Source: UBA12170 sp964293475
GTDB taxonomy: Bacteria; Bacteroidota; Bacteroidia; Bacteroidales; UBA12170
NCBI GenBank assembly: GCA_964293475.1
Contig: CAXYYJ010000026.1
Span: 10,541 to 74,540 of the forward strand
DNA: 64,000 nucleotides
Direction: 5' to 3'
How positions within the stretch are numbered: position 1 is the stretch's first letter; every line of letters begins with the position of its first letter. The notes beneath the pieces were generated by a model. The model was not told the origin of the DNA and did not search any database. It was given only the letters and a program-made list of their open reading frames with translations. Both the position numbers and the translations under genes were made by a program. Below, one piece after another: positions 16,950 through 26,209 of this stretch.

Positions 16950-18605
16950 TTACTTTGTGGTTGGTTTTAAGAGTTCATAATATTGCTGGGGCTGGTTTAT
17001 AAGCTCCCGCGCTTTGGCAATGGCTTTATCCTGATGAATATTGGCCACAATAACTCCACGGCCAAAATAATATCTGCTCACCAAATCGGTTTTCAAAATT
17101 CGTTCTATCTCCGGGCGATTTTTAGAAAGTGCATTCACTTTGGATTTTTGCATATCGGCAAGGGCCTGATTAAACAAAGGACTCAAATGCTTATATTCCT
17201 CACTTTTATCGAACTCCTTTTGCAAATCGGTGAGTTTTTTCTCTGCTTCCGATTGATAATTCAGGTCTTTATTTTTCAAAAAGTCCTCAAAATTCCCCCA
17301 CAATTCACTGGATATTTCAAACTTTTCAGCAGCCATCAAACTGTCGTGCTGAAGTCGATATTGGGTGGCGAAGTCGAATATGTAGAAATTGTCGATCATG
17401 GAGCTGGCAAAGTCGCTGAAATCGTTGGGCGAAAGGAGAATGTCGGGTTTAATACCCCTGCCATCGAATACTGTTCTTCCGTTTTTGGTTTTAAAAGGAG
17501 CAAGCAGGCTATCGTTTACCGGAAGCGCATTTCCATCAGCATCTTTGTGAGAATAGTCAATGGCTTGAATACACCGACCGCTGGGGATATAATATTTGGC
17601 AATGGTAACTTTCAGCTGGGAGTTAAAACTAACAGGAACCACGTTCTGCACCAAGCCTTTTCCATAGGTTCGTTCGCCAATAATAACCGCTCTGTCTAAA
17701 TCCTGTGCTGCTCCACTCACTATTTCGGCTGCCGAAGCGGAGTTTCTATCCACCAGAATCACTATGGGTATTTCTTTGTCCACAGGTTCTTTGCGGGTCA
17801 TGTATTTATAGTTTTTATCTCTGAGCCTGCTCTTGGTTTGCACCACTTCCACATCTTTCTCAACAAATAGATTGAGTATATCAACGGCTTCACCTATCAA
17901 TCCGCCGCCATTGCCCCGCAAATCGAAAATTAAGCCTTTGGGATTTTTCTGTTTCAGTTCCAAAAAAGCTTTCGATGTTTTAAGGGCGGCATCTTTGGTA
18001 AAGGAGAGCAAGCTAATATAAGCCACATTGCTATCAATCATACCATAATACGGAATGTTCACCACATTTAAATTGCGTCGGGTAACGGTCTTTTCAAAGG
18101 GTTGTTCAATGCCCATTCTCTTAATTTTCAACACATTGGGAGTTCCAACCTGTCCCTGCATTAAGGAACCTATTTCTTCATCGGTCTTTTTTGATAAATC
18201 CTGATTGTCTATGCTGAGAATTTCGTCGCCGGCTAGCAATCCTGCATCCAAAGCGGGGGAATTTTCTTCGATGGTGGCTATAATAACACTTTCGTTGCGC
18301 TTAATCACCGATATACCTATGCCGCCGTACTCGCCGGTGGTGAGATACTTAACTTCCTCTATTTGCGACTCGGGAATAAAAACAGTGTAAGGATCGAGCG
18401 ATTTGAGCATGGCGTCGATGGCTGTTTTGTTCAAATCGCCGGGCTTAATTTCGTCCACATAGTTGTTATTCAACTCTTTGAATAAGGTTGCATAGATATC
18501 TAAGTTCTTCGATATTTCGAAAGCCTGAGATTTTGATTGAGTGAAACCCAAAAAAGGAAACGCCATCAAACTCAGCAACAAGTAAAGTGTAAAGGTTTTG
18601 CGCAT
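16950..18605 (-). CDS. S41-family C-terminal processing protease
   Basis: The ATG at 18605 starts a clean signal peptide (MRKTFTLYLLLSLMAFPFLGF); six extra codons upstream to 18623 are less likely. A PDZ domain (about residues 85-165) contains GGIGISV and LLAGDEILSID. The S41 core holds LIFDLRGNGGG, the Ser nucleophile in VDRNSASAAEIV and the Lys in ERTYGKGLVQ. Such proteases process or degrade periplasmic proteins from the C-terminus. The 551-residue length is normal for the phylum's Prc/CtpA type. Confidence 0.93.
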   Translation of the reverse strand: MRKTFTLYLLLSLMAFPFLGFTQSKSQAFEISKNLDIYATLFKELNNNYVDEIKPGDLNKTAIDAMLKSLDPYTVFIPESQIEEVKYLTTGEYGGIGISVIKRNESVIIATIEENSPALDAGLLAGDEILSIDNQDLSKKTDEEIGSLMQGQVGTPNVLKIKRMGIEQPFEKTVTRRNLNVVNIPYYGMIDSNVAYISLLSFTKDAALKTSKAFLELKQKNPKGLIFDLRGNGGGLIGEAVDILNLFVEKDVEVVQTKSRLRDKNYKYMTRKEPVDKEIPIVILVDRNSASAAEIVSGAAQDLDRAVIIGERTYGKGLVQNVVPVSFNSQLKVTIAKYYIPSGRCIQAIDYSHKDADGNALPVNDSLLAPFKTKNGRTVFDGRGIKPDILLSPNDFSDFASSMIDNFYIFDFATQYRLQHDSLMAAEKFEISSELWGNFEDFLKNKDLNYQSEAEKKLTDLQKEFDKSEEYKHLSPLFNQALADMQKSKVNALSKNRPEIERILKTDLVSRYYFGRGVIVANIHQDKAIAKARELINQPQQYYELLKPTTK

Positions 18606-18762
18606 AAAATAAAATTTGTACAAAACTCGTTTTTTTAATCAACTATTCAAAATGCAACCATACATATTTGCCATAGCTTTAAGTCAAACGTCCAAACAGC
18701 CAAAATAGTGCACGAAATTTTTAATTTTTTCCTGTGATTTTTAAAAACCCCCGATGTGGAAA

Positions 18763-18793
18763 TTTAGCTGATTAAATAAAAAAACTACATTTG
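18763..18793 (+). promoter_or_regulatory. Promoter of the chaN-like gene
   Basis: TACATTTG at 18786-18793 matches the Bacteroidota -7 element TAnnTTTG, with a TTTA element at 18763-18766 after a 19-base spacer. It lies in the 281-base divergent gap with the S41 protease gene. The rest of that gap shows no further structure. Confidence 0.5.
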
Positions 18794-18886
18794 CTAAAAA
18801 ACGAGCATGTTCGTTGCTAAATATCATTCGGATTGGCATTCACATGCAGATGCTATCCGGCCAAACCTAAAAAAAGCTAAATTCCG

Positions 18887-19753
18887 ATGAAACGATTCCT
18901 TTTGTTAATGTTACCTGTTATCCTTTTGTCCATGTCAATGAAATCGGACAAACCTGCCTATCAGTTTTATGATAAAGAAGGTGACGAAATAAAATATAAA
19001 AAAGTGCTGGACAAGCTCGAAGGAGCTGATATTGTGTTGTTTGGAGAGCTTCACAACAATCCGGTAAGCCATTGGTTGCAACTCGAGATAACCAAAGATT
19101 TATTTGCCACTCAAGGAGAAAAACTTGTGATGGGCGCCGAAATGTTCGAAGCTGACAACCAACTTATCATAGATGAATATTTTGCTGGATTCTACGACGC
19201 TAAAAAATTCGAAGCCGAAGCACGTTTGTGGCCAAATTACAAGACAGACTACAAACCACTTCTGGAGTTTGCAAAGGAGAAAAAGATAAAATTTGTGGCT
19301 ACCAACATTCCCCGCCGTTATGCTTCGGTGGTTCATAAAAAAGGGTTTGAAGGACTGGATTCATTGCCCGACGAGTCGAAAAGATATTATCCTCCACAAC
19401 CCATTGCCTACGATTCGACTTTGCCCGGTTACAAACAAATGCTCGAAGACATGAAAAGCATGGGTCATGCCAATGCAAATCTTCCTAAGGCTCAGGCAAT
19501 TAAAGATGCTACTATGGCCTGGTCTATCCTGAAAAACTACGAAAAAGGGAAGGTTTTCATTCATTATCATGGCACTTATCACAGCAATAATTTCGAAGGT
19601 ATTGGATGGTATCTGAAACAGACAAATCCTGATTTAAAGATTGTTACCATTGCCAGCGTGGAACAGGCCGATTTGGACAGTCTGAAAGTCGAAAATAAAA
19701 ATCTGGCGGATGTAATTCTAGTTATTGACGAAGACATGACCAAAACCCACTAA
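18887..19753 (+). CDS. ChaN-family haem-binding (Tiki-like) protein
   Basis: The 288-residue protein carries a signal peptide and the ChaN/DUF399 pattern: ADIVLFGELHNNPVSHWLQLEI near residue 49, MGAEMFEADNQLIIDEY, FVATNIPRRYASVV, and KVFIHYHGTYHSN near residue 225. ChaN proteins bind haem and may take part in iron acquisition. The next gene starts 14 bases later. Confidence 0.88.
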   Translation: MKRFLLLMLPVILLSMSMKSDKPAYQFYDKEGDEIKYKKVLDKLEGADIVLFGELHNNPVSHWLQLEITKDLFATQGEKLVMGAEMFEADNQLIIDEYFAGFYDAKKFEAEARLWPNYKTDYKPLLEFAKEKKIKFVATNIPRRYASVVHKKGFEGLDSLPDESKRYYPPQPIAYDSTLPGYKQMLEDMKSMGHANANLPKAQAIKDATMAWSILKNYEKGKVFIHYHGTYHSNNFEGIGWYLKQTNPDLKIVTIASVEQADLDSLKVENKNLADVILVIDEDMTKTH

Positions 19754-19767
19754 TTCTACTCACCATC

Positions 19768-20493
19768 ATGATTAGCCTAATTGTATCTGTTTTTGTGGGG
19801 CTTACGCTTTTTGGATTGGGGTTTTTGCTCAACGAAAAAAGCGCCCCTTCCATGATTTCGGGCTATAAGAAAATGTCTGATGAAGAAAAACGAGAGTTTA
19901 AGCTCCCCGGGTTTGTGAAGTTTTTCAGACAATTTCATTTTATTGTGGGTGGGCTCATCATGGTTTTGAGTCCGCTGCTTTTTTTTATCTGGGGAGAAGA
20001 TGCCATTGGAATCCTCATCACCGTTTTCCCACTTCTGGCCTATATTTTCTTCATCGTAAAGATAAAATCATACACACCTTCGAGTCAGCAACTGGCACTT
20101 AACTTTGCCCTGGGGCTTATGGTTGTGGTATCGATGGGAGCGGCTGTAATGTTTTACTGGAGCATTCAGCCCAACACCATTTTGGTTAATGAGCATTCAC
20201 TGGAGATAACGGGAATTTATGGCAAAACCATTGACTATGGCGACATTGAACAGGTTCTATTGGTCGAAACCATTCCAGCCATATCCTTAAAAACCAATGG
20301 TTTTGCCACATCTAAAATACGTAAGGGTTGGTTTAAAACCAGGGATGGCGAGAAGGTGAAACTGTTTCTAACAGATGCCAAACCGCCCTACCTTTTCATT
20401 CAATTGAAAGATGGAGCCAAAATATTTTATGGTGATGACAAAACAGATGTTCAGGCTTTGGCTGGGGAAATTGGCGGGAAGATTGGGGAGTAA
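19768..20493 (+). CDS. Membrane protein with DUF3784-like N-terminus and PH-like domain
   Basis: The 241-residue protein has four hydrophobic helices (about residues 3-22, 50-72, 75-95, 108-130); the first part (FGLGFLLNEKSAPSMISGYKKMSDEEK) resembles DUF3784. The C-terminal 100 residues (ILVNEHSLEITGIYGKTIDYGDIEQVLLV onward) resemble bacterial PH domains. Function unknown. It follows the chaN-like gene closely and is likely co-transcribed with it. Confidence 0.75.
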   Translation: MISLIVSVFVGLTLFGLGFLLNEKSAPSMISGYKKMSDEEKREFKLPGFVKFFRQFHFIVGGLIMVLSPLLFFIWGEDAIGILITVFPLLAYIFFIVKIKSYTPSSQQLALNFALGLMVVVSMGAAVMFYWSIQPNTILVNEHSLEITGIYGKTIDYGDIEQVLLVETIPAISLKTNGFATSKIRKGWFKTRDGEKVKLFLTDAKPPYLFIQLKDGAKIFYGDDKTDVQALAGEIGGKIGE

Positions 20494-20534
20494 TTTAATT
20501 TGAAAATAGTTTACATTTATTGACGAATTAATTC

Positions 20535-20565
20535 AAAAAAAGGCCGACCCCAATCGAAGTCAGCC
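20535..20565 (-). terminator. Terminator of manC, possibly bidirectional
   Basis: Arms at 20542-20548 and 20559-20565 form a 7-bp stem. On the minus strand all positions pair, one as G-U, and a run of U follows; on the plus strand the same position is a C-A mismatch, although a T run (20568-20572) is also present. The stem is therefore best suited to stop manC on the minus strand. Confidence 0.75.
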
Positions 20566-20588
20566 CATTTTTGCAGTATTTACCATTA

Positions 20589-21680
20589 TTAAACAAACTT
20601 GTCGCCTTTGGTGGCTTTTACATCGTTCACTATTTGTCGGATGCTTTGCTCGTCCGACTTGCGGCAAACGAGCAGAATATTGTCGTCGTCAACCACTATA
20701 TAATCGTCGAGACCTTGCAGCACTACCAGCCTTGGGCCTTTTACATTCACTATGCTGTTCATGGTGTCGTAGGTCATTACGTTTTTACCCAGGATGGTAT
20801 TGCCATTTTCATCTTTATCGCGAATGGCATATAACGATCCCCAGGTTCCCAAATCGGACCAACCAAAATCTGAGCGCAAAACATAAACATTGTCAGCTTT
20901 TTCCATCACTCCGTAGTCGATAGAAATATTTTTACAAATGGAGTAGGCATTTTCTATAAAAAGCCCTTCTCTCACAGTATTATACAGCCCAATTCCTTCC
21001 TTAAAAATATCGTCCACATCGGCCAAATGGGTTTCAAAGGCTTTTTGGATTGTTTTGAGCGACCAGACAAAAATCCCGGCATTCCATAGGAAATCACCGC
21101 TTTTAAGAAACTCCTGAGCCAACTCGAGTTTAGGTTTTTCGGTAAAAGTCTTTACCAGCGAAATGCGCTCATCGGTGTTGGCAATCACGGCCTTGTCATA
21201 TTGAATATAGCCATAGCCAGTGTCGGGCCGGCTGGGTTGAATTCCAAGTGTGATGAGCCAATTGTTGGCAGCGGTTGCTTTAAGAGCAGCCTCTATCACA
21301 TCCACAAAAACATCTTCTTTCAGAATGATATGATCGGATGGAGCCACCACAATATTGGCATTGGGGTTTATCATTTGTATTTTGTAGTTGGCATAGGCTA
21401 TACAAGGAGCCGTATTTCGGCGGGCTGGTTCGCAAAGAATCTGATCGTCGTCGAGGTCGGGAATTTGATTTTTCACCGTATCCCGATAAATATCGTTGGT
21501 AACAACAAAAATATTTTCGATGGGACAAATCTTTCTGAACCGGTTCACCGTTTGCTGAATCAGTGTTTCGCCTGTTCCTAAAACATCGAGAAATTGCTTG
21601 GGAGTTGTGGTGCGACTCATGGGCCAAAACCGGGTTCCGATTCCTCCGGCCATAATCACGCAAAAATTATTATTGTTCAT
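20589..21680 (-). CDS. manC: Mannose-1-phosphate guanylyltransferase
   Basis: The 363-residue enzyme makes GDP-mannose, a precursor of mannose- and fucose-containing surface glycans. The nucleotidyltransferase signature MAGGIGTRFWPMSRTTTPKQ is at residues 10-29, and later motifs include VAPSDHIIL, GYGYIQYD and FLWNAGIFVW. It lacks the C-terminal isomerase domain of bifunctional enzymes. An O-antigen ligase lies 4 kb away, which fits a role in surface polysaccharide. Confidence 0.93.
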   Translation of the reverse strand: MNNNNFCVIMAGGIGTRFWPMSRTTTPKQFLDVLGTGETLIQQTVNRFRKICPIENIFVVTNDIYRDTVKNQIPDLDDDQILCEPARRNTAPCIAYANYKIQMINPNANIVVAPSDHIILKEDVFVDVIEAALKATAANNWLITLGIQPSRPDTGYGYIQYDKAVIANTDERISLVKTFTEKPKLELAQEFLKSGDFLWNAGIFVWSLKTIQKAFETHLADVDDIFKEGIGLYNTVREGLFIENAYSICKNISIDYGVMEKADNVYVLRSDFGWSDLGTWGSLYAIRDKDENGNTILGKNVMTYDTMNSIVNVKGPRLVVLQGLDDYIVVDDDNILLVCRKSDEQSIRQIVNDVKATKGDKFV

Positions 21681-21735
21681 GTTTTCGTTTTTATTACGGA
21701 ATTACATTAGGTAATACATGCTCATAAATGTACTA

Positions 21736-21752
21736 GTATTTTTCAAAAATAC
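21736..21752. repeat. Perfect palindrome upstream of manC
   Basis: GTATTTTT-C-AAAAATAC is a perfect 8+1+8 palindrome in the 302-base divergent gap between manC and the MFS gene. It overlaps a TAnnTTTG-like box on the minus strand. It may be an operator, but AT-rich palindromes arise easily by chance. Nothing else in the gap is identifiable. Confidence 0.35.
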
Positions 21753-21982
21753 CAAAATTTCAACCATTATTTTTGCCATCTTTTGAAATCAGTATTATCC
21801 TGATGTCAATTATTTATTATCAACCTATTTTTACAGCGAAAAACAAGCAGGTATAAAGCAATAAAAAACTACTTAACATTTCATAGTCTGGACTATCGGG
21901 CGAAATGAAAAGGAGATAAAAAGAAAAAAATCTTTCACAGAAAACAGGCAAATTTAAAAGGAGGAAAGAAAACCAAACGACC

Positions 21983-23350
21983 ATGAAACAGCACTTCAAC
22001 TTAATAGTGGCCATAAATATAGCCGCCCTCATGGCTCTGATGGATCTTTCAGCGGTTAATATCGCTCTTCCGACGATTAAAACTCATTTCAACCTGAGTG
22101 TTTCCGAGGTTTCGCTCATCCTCATGGCCACCATGTTTATGTCGTCGGCCACTGCCTTAATTATGGGAAAAATGCTCGGCAGAATTTCTCCCGGAAGACT
22201 GCTCTCCGCAGCTTTCGTGGTTTATGGTTTCACCACCACGCTCACAGCTTTTGCCCCAGATTTTTATTGGATGATTCCTCTGCGATTGATTCAGGGGGTT
22301 GCCGAATCGGCGCTTTATGTTACGGGTCCCGCTCTTATCAAAAACTATATCAGCCCCCAATGGCACCAAAAAGAATACGGGCGCTGGATGATGAGCACCG
22401 GAATTGGAATTTGTCTGGGTCCAATAATTGGCGCCATACTCATAGACTTATGGGACTGGCCTGCTGTGTTTTTAATCAATCTGCCTTTGGCGATGGCAGG
22501 CCTGTATTTCTCGCTTAAACTCGACAAATCCATTTCATTTACAAAAGTTCACAACAGCTTCGATGTTCGAGGTGCATGGCTTAGCTTCGTGTTTTTGGGG
22601 AGTATGATTTTGTTTTTCAATATCATTACCAAGTTTGGAGTACTTGTGGAATGGCTGGTTCCATTGTCACTGGCGGCGGTGGTTTTCTTATATCTTTTCG
22701 TTCGGCACGAAAATTCTGTGAAAGAGCCCCTTTTAGATTTAAAATTGTTCAAAATCAACAATTTCCGACAGGCCAATTTGGGTTTCTTTTTATTTTTTGT
22801 AATCAATGTGGGCGGAAGATTCATTCATCCCTTTTATTTTGAAGAAACCCGCAGCCTATCCACCACTGCTTCTGGGGTTATGATGATGATTGCACCGGGG
22901 GTTATGCTTTTCGTTTCGTTGTATATCGATAAATTGGAACGATATTTTATAACCCGCCAACTGGTTATTGGAGGTAATATCCTTCTCACAATCAGTATGA
23001 TAATGTTTGCAATGAGCTCTGAAAAAACGAATCTGGGCTTTTTAATAGCTGGACTCATTATTCTGGGGATTTCTATGGGACTCTATTATCCTGCCACTAC
23101 GCAAGCTGGAATGAAAGGCCTTCCCAACGGAAGTCATGGCATGGGATCGGCATCGATATCGGTGAGCAAAAGCCTCGGGAAACTCATGGGAGTGCTTATG
23201 TTTGGATTGCTTTTTCAGTTTTTTTTCAATTATTTTTTCGATGCCGCAATGGGCGCGCAAATGCTGAAATCAATAGCAATTCAATGGGTATTTTTTATGG
23301 CAGCAGTGTTAAGTTTTCTTAACACATTGTATTCTACGCGATTAAAATAA
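21983..23350 (+). CDS. MFS transporter, DHA2/EmrB-like
   Basis: The 455-residue protein starts with LMDLSAVNIALPTIKTHFNLS, the DHA2-family motif of drug:proton antiporters, and has GPIIGAILIDLWDWPAVFLINLP in helix 5, a typical antiporter motif C region. About 12-14 membrane helices are evident. It probably exports toxic compounds; the substrate is unknown. No regulator is adjacent. Confidence 0.88.
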   Translation: MKQHFNLIVAINIAALMALMDLSAVNIALPTIKTHFNLSVSEVSLILMATMFMSSATALIMGKMLGRISPGRLLSAAFVVYGFTTTLTAFAPDFYWMIPLRLIQGVAESALYVTGPALIKNYISPQWHQKEYGRWMMSTGIGICLGPIIGAILIDLWDWPAVFLINLPLAMAGLYFSLKLDKSISFTKVHNSFDVRGAWLSFVFLGSMILFFNIITKFGVLVEWLVPLSLAAVVFLYLFVRHENSVKEPLLDLKLFKINNFRQANLGFFLFFVINVGGRFIHPFYFEETRSLSTTASGVMMMIAPGVMLFVSLYIDKLERYFITRQLVIGGNILLTISMIMFAMSSEKTNLGFLIAGLIILGISMGLYYPATTQAGMKGLPNGSHGMGSASISVSKSLGKLMGVLMFGLLFQFFFNYFFDAAMGAQMLKSIAIQWVFFMAAVLSFLNTLYSTRLK

Positions 23351-23389
23351 TCCATTTACCCAAATTTTATTAAATTTGCCCGCTTTTAA

Positions 23390-24871
23390 ATGAATACTAT
23401 GCCTATGAGGAAAGTTTCTGTTTTGAACCTGATGGTTTTTGTTGCGCTGATTTTTACAACTTCTGCTTGCGATTACCTGAATTCACTGAACAATAAAAAG
23501 GCTGTTACTCCCAAAAAGAATTTGGCGCAGGAACACCTGAACTCCATTCGTGAAAAGGGGAAATTGGTAGCTGTTACCGATTACAACGATCACGAGTATT
23601 TTATTTACCGCGACGAGCCCATGGGTTTTCAATACGACTTACTCACCAGCTTTGCGAATCACATGGGTGTGGAGCTCGAAATTGTGGTTCTTAAAAATGT
23701 TCCCGCCGCTTTAAAAAGTCTCAATAAATACGAATTCGATATTTTAGCCACCGACCTTGCCGTTACCGCCGAAATAAAGAAAAAGGTTCTTCTCTCCGAC
23801 CCTATTTATCAATCGAAACAGATTCTTGTGCAAAGGCTTCCAAACAACTGGCAGAGCCTGTCCAATAAAGATATTGAGAAGAAAGTGATTCGCGATGCCC
23901 TCGATCTTCAAGGGAAAAAGGTTCATATTAAAAAAGGCTCAGTCTCTGTGAAAAGATTGGCTCAAATTAATGAAGAAACCGGTGGCGACATCATCATTAT
24001 CGAAGATGAGCTAAGCGTGGAAGAGCTGGTGGATATGGTAGCCAAAGGAATTATTGACTATACTGTTTGCGACAGTCATGTGGCCGCCATCAACAAAAAA
24101 TACCATAACAATATTGATATTGGAACCCATTTGGGCAGCTATAGCCAAAACCTGGCATGGGCTTTCCCCCAGACATCCGATTCGTTGCAAAAAGAGGTAA
24201 ATGTTTGGTTAGGAAGCTTAAAAGATGGACGGGAATTTGCTCAGATTTTCAATAAATATTTCAACTCAGCAAATGCAGCCGATTTGGCTTCGGTTGGCAG
24301 CTATGTGACTCCGGCTGGGGGTATTTCTCCGTTCGACGAGTATATAAAGAAACACAGCAAAGCAGTGGATTGGGATTGGCCTCTTTTAGCCGCACTTATG
24401 TATCAGGAGTCGAAATTCGATCCTCGTGTAGTATCGTGGAATGGAGCTTTAGGATTGATGCAAATGATGCCTGCCACCGCAAAATTATATGGTATTTCGG
24501 AAAATTCATCCCCCGAAGAGCAAATAAGAGCCGGTGTAAAATATCTTAAACTTCTTGACACCCAGCTGACTCCATTGGTGAAAGACCCTGCCGAGAGACA
24601 GATTTTTGTGTTGGCAGCCTACAATGTGGGTATTGCCCATGTCTTCGACGCCCAGCGATTGGCTAAAAAATACAATAAAGACCCCCAAAAATGGCGCGAC
24701 AATGTGGATTATTATATCCTGAACAAGTCGAACCCAAAATACTATCAGGACCCTGTTTGCTACTATGGTTATTGCCGTGGATCAGAAACCTATAAATTTG
24801 TTAATGAAATTTACGATCGGTACCATAATTACCAAACCATTATCAAATCGCGTCAGGTTGCGAAAAATTAG
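23390..24871 (+). CDS. Membrane-bound lytic transglycosylase, MltF type
   Basis: The protein has a lipoprotein signal (TTSAC, Cys near residue 27), a periplasmic solute-binding type 3 domain (about residues 50-290) and a C-terminal SLT lysozyme-like domain with the catalytic Glu in MYQESKFDPRVVSWNGALGLMQMMP, then the AAYNVGIAHV motif. It cleaves peptidoglycan strands with formation of anhydro-muropeptides; the binding domain regulates activity in E. coli MltF. A TAAATTTG -7 box lies at 23371-23378. Confidence 0.9.
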   Translation: MNTMPMRKVSVLNLMVFVALIFTTSACDYLNSLNNKKAVTPKKNLAQEHLNSIREKGKLVAVTDYNDHEYFIYRDEPMGFQYDLLTSFANHMGVELEIVVLKNVPAALKSLNKYEFDILATDLAVTAEIKKKVLLSDPIYQSKQILVQRLPNNWQSLSNKDIEKKVIRDALDLQGKKVHIKKGSVSVKRLAQINEETGGDIIIIEDELSVEELVDMVAKGIIDYTVCDSHVAAINKKYHNNIDIGTHLGSYSQNLAWAFPQTSDSLQKEVNVWLGSLKDGREFAQIFNKYFNSANAADLASVGSYVTPAGGISPFDEYIKKHSKAVDWDWPLLAALMYQESKFDPRVVSWNGALGLMQMMPATAKLYGISENSSPEEQIRAGVKYLKLLDTQLTPLVKDPAERQIFVLAAYNVGIAHVFDAQRLAKKYNKDPQKWRDNVDYYILNKSNPKYYQDPVCYYGYCRGSETYKFVNEIYDRYHNYQTIIKSRQVAKN

Positions 24872-24975
24872 ATTGCCTGCTGCCTTCCGGTTCTACAGTT
24901 GATGCTAAAAAGTTCTCCATAGCAGAGTTTCAAACGACATGAAATGGCAAGTCAAAGAAAATAAAATGGTTTCCA

Positions 24976-25006
24976 TAAAAAAAGCCGCATCAACCTGTGA
25001 TGCAGC
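24976..25006 (-). terminator. Terminator between converging mltF-like and lipoprotein genes
   Basis: Arms GCCGCATCA (24984-24992) and TGATGCAGC (24998-25006) form a 9-bp stem with a 5-base loop. On the minus strand the one irregular position is a G-U pair, on the plus strand a C-A mismatch, and the poly-U run (minus strand) follows the stem. It therefore serves the minus-strand lipoprotein gene best. Confidence 0.78.
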
Positions 25007-25030
25007 TTTCACTTCTCTTTTTGTACAATA

Positions 25031-25594
25031 TTACTGGCTTGCCACAACTCTTACTCCAACGGCATAAACATAACCAATACTAAATTCATTCTGATTGACA
25101 CTTCCAACTGCTGTTACTGTAGCTGAATGAAGCGAATCCATCATTAAATTAACATTGTTGAACCCCGGGAGAGATGAATCTACATGAAAAATTGTTCCAA
25201 CAGTAACGGGGGTATTGGCTGGTGTAGAATAAGTAAAACTGCTTCCATCAACGTTGTCGGTAATGGTAAAAGTGCTGTTTTCCAGGATAAGATTATTGCT
25301 CGAAACGCTGGTAACCAATATAGTAATGGACTCCACATCAATGGTATCAATGGAGGTTAAATAGTCTGCCAGGTCTTCGTTGGTAGCGGGGTCTAAAACA
25401 GCTGTCTCATTATATCCATATCCATCAGAACCAAATTTTCCTGTGGATGGAACCGCTGTAATGGGAGCTTCAAGCTTGGCGTGAATGGTGACCACCACGG
25501 AGTTTTCAAGCTCATCGGCTAATTTTTCGCAACCACTAAACATTGCTGCAGAAGCGAAAATTGCTAAAATAAATAGTAATGATAATTTTTTCAT
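25031..25594 (-). CDS. Predicted lipoprotein, unknown function
   Basis: ATG at 25594 gives the lipoprotein signal MKKLSLLFILAIFASAAMFSGC with Cys near residue 22; a start two codons upstream is also possible. The rest (about 165 residues) is rich in Thr, Ser, Val and Asn, suggesting an all-beta fold. No known family is recognised. It stands alone between two terminators. Confidence 0.75.
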   Translation of the reverse strand: MKKLSLLFILAIFASAAMFSGCEKLADELENSVVVTIHAKLEAPITAVPSTGKFGSDGYGYNETAVLDPATNEDLADYLTSIDTIDVESITILVTSVSSNNLILENSTFTITDNVDGSSFTYSTPANTPVTVGTIFHVDSSLPGFNNVNLMMDSLHSATVTAVGSVNQNEFSIGYVYAVGVRVVASQ

Positions 25595-25684
25595 AGGCAT
25601 TAAATAAATAGGTTAATTTTAATTCTTTGAATACGAAGTTAGTACAAATTGATTCCGACTTCTATAATTTAACAAAAAAATAGC

Positions 25685-26137
25685 CTACTCCCTGTTTTTC
25701 GAGTCTATCCAAATAGTCACAGGGCCATTGTTTACAAGTGCAACTTTCATATCAGCGCCAAACACTCCGGTGCAAGGCCTTTTCTTCGATTTTTCTTCTA
25801 TCATATTGATAAACAATTCATAAAGTGGGATGGCTTTTTCGGGTCGTGCTGCTTTTATATAGGATGGTCTTGCTCCTTTTTTTGTGCTGGCATGCAAAGT
25901 AAACTGGCTGATGAGCATTATTTGCGCACCCACATCCATCACTGACAAATTCATTACTCCCAGTTCATCGTCGAATATTCTGAGCTTTAGCAACTTTTCT
26001 GTGAGCCAGTCAACATCTGATTCGTCGTCGTCGTTTTCTATTCCAACCAAAACCAACAGCCCACTGTCCATTTCGGAGTGTATTTGTGCGTCGATGGTTA
26101 CAGAAGCCTTTGTAACCCGCTGTATAAGTATCCTCAT
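25685..26137 (-). CDS. dtd: D-aminoacyl-tRNA deacylase
   Basis: The 150-residue enzyme removes D-amino acids wrongly loaded onto tRNA. Landmarks are the start MRILIQRVTKASVTID, the catalytic SQFTLHASTKKGARPSY (residues around 77-93) and the cross-subunit motif NNGPVTIWID near the C-terminus. The length is normal for the family. Confidence 0.95.
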   Translation of the reverse strand: MRILIQRVTKASVTIDAQIHSEMDSGLLVLVGIENDDDESDVDWLTEKLLKLRIFDDELGVMNLSVMDVGAQIMLISQFTLHASTKKGARPSYIKAARPEKAIPLYELFINMIEEKSKKRPCTGVFGADMKVALVNNGPVTIWIDSKNRE

Positions 26138-26149
26138 AACAAAAATTTA

Positions 26150-26187
26150 GAAAAAAAGCCCGAAGATGTTTGTAACAAATTCAGGCT
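26150..26187 (-). terminator. Terminator of glyA
   Basis: Arms 26157-26164 and 26180-26187 (AGCC-C-GAA and TTC-A-GGCT) pair fully on the minus strand, including one G-U pair, and are followed there by a run of U (A run at 26151-26157 on the plus strand). On the plus strand one position is mismatched, confirming that this belongs to glyA. Confidence 0.8.
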
Positions 26188-26209
26188 CTGTTGTTTCAAT
26201 ATAACTATT

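Noticed and set aside
16983..17699. 238-codon plus-strand frame opposite the S41 protease gene
   Set aside because: It covers the catalytic domain of the protease on the other strand and has no family features.
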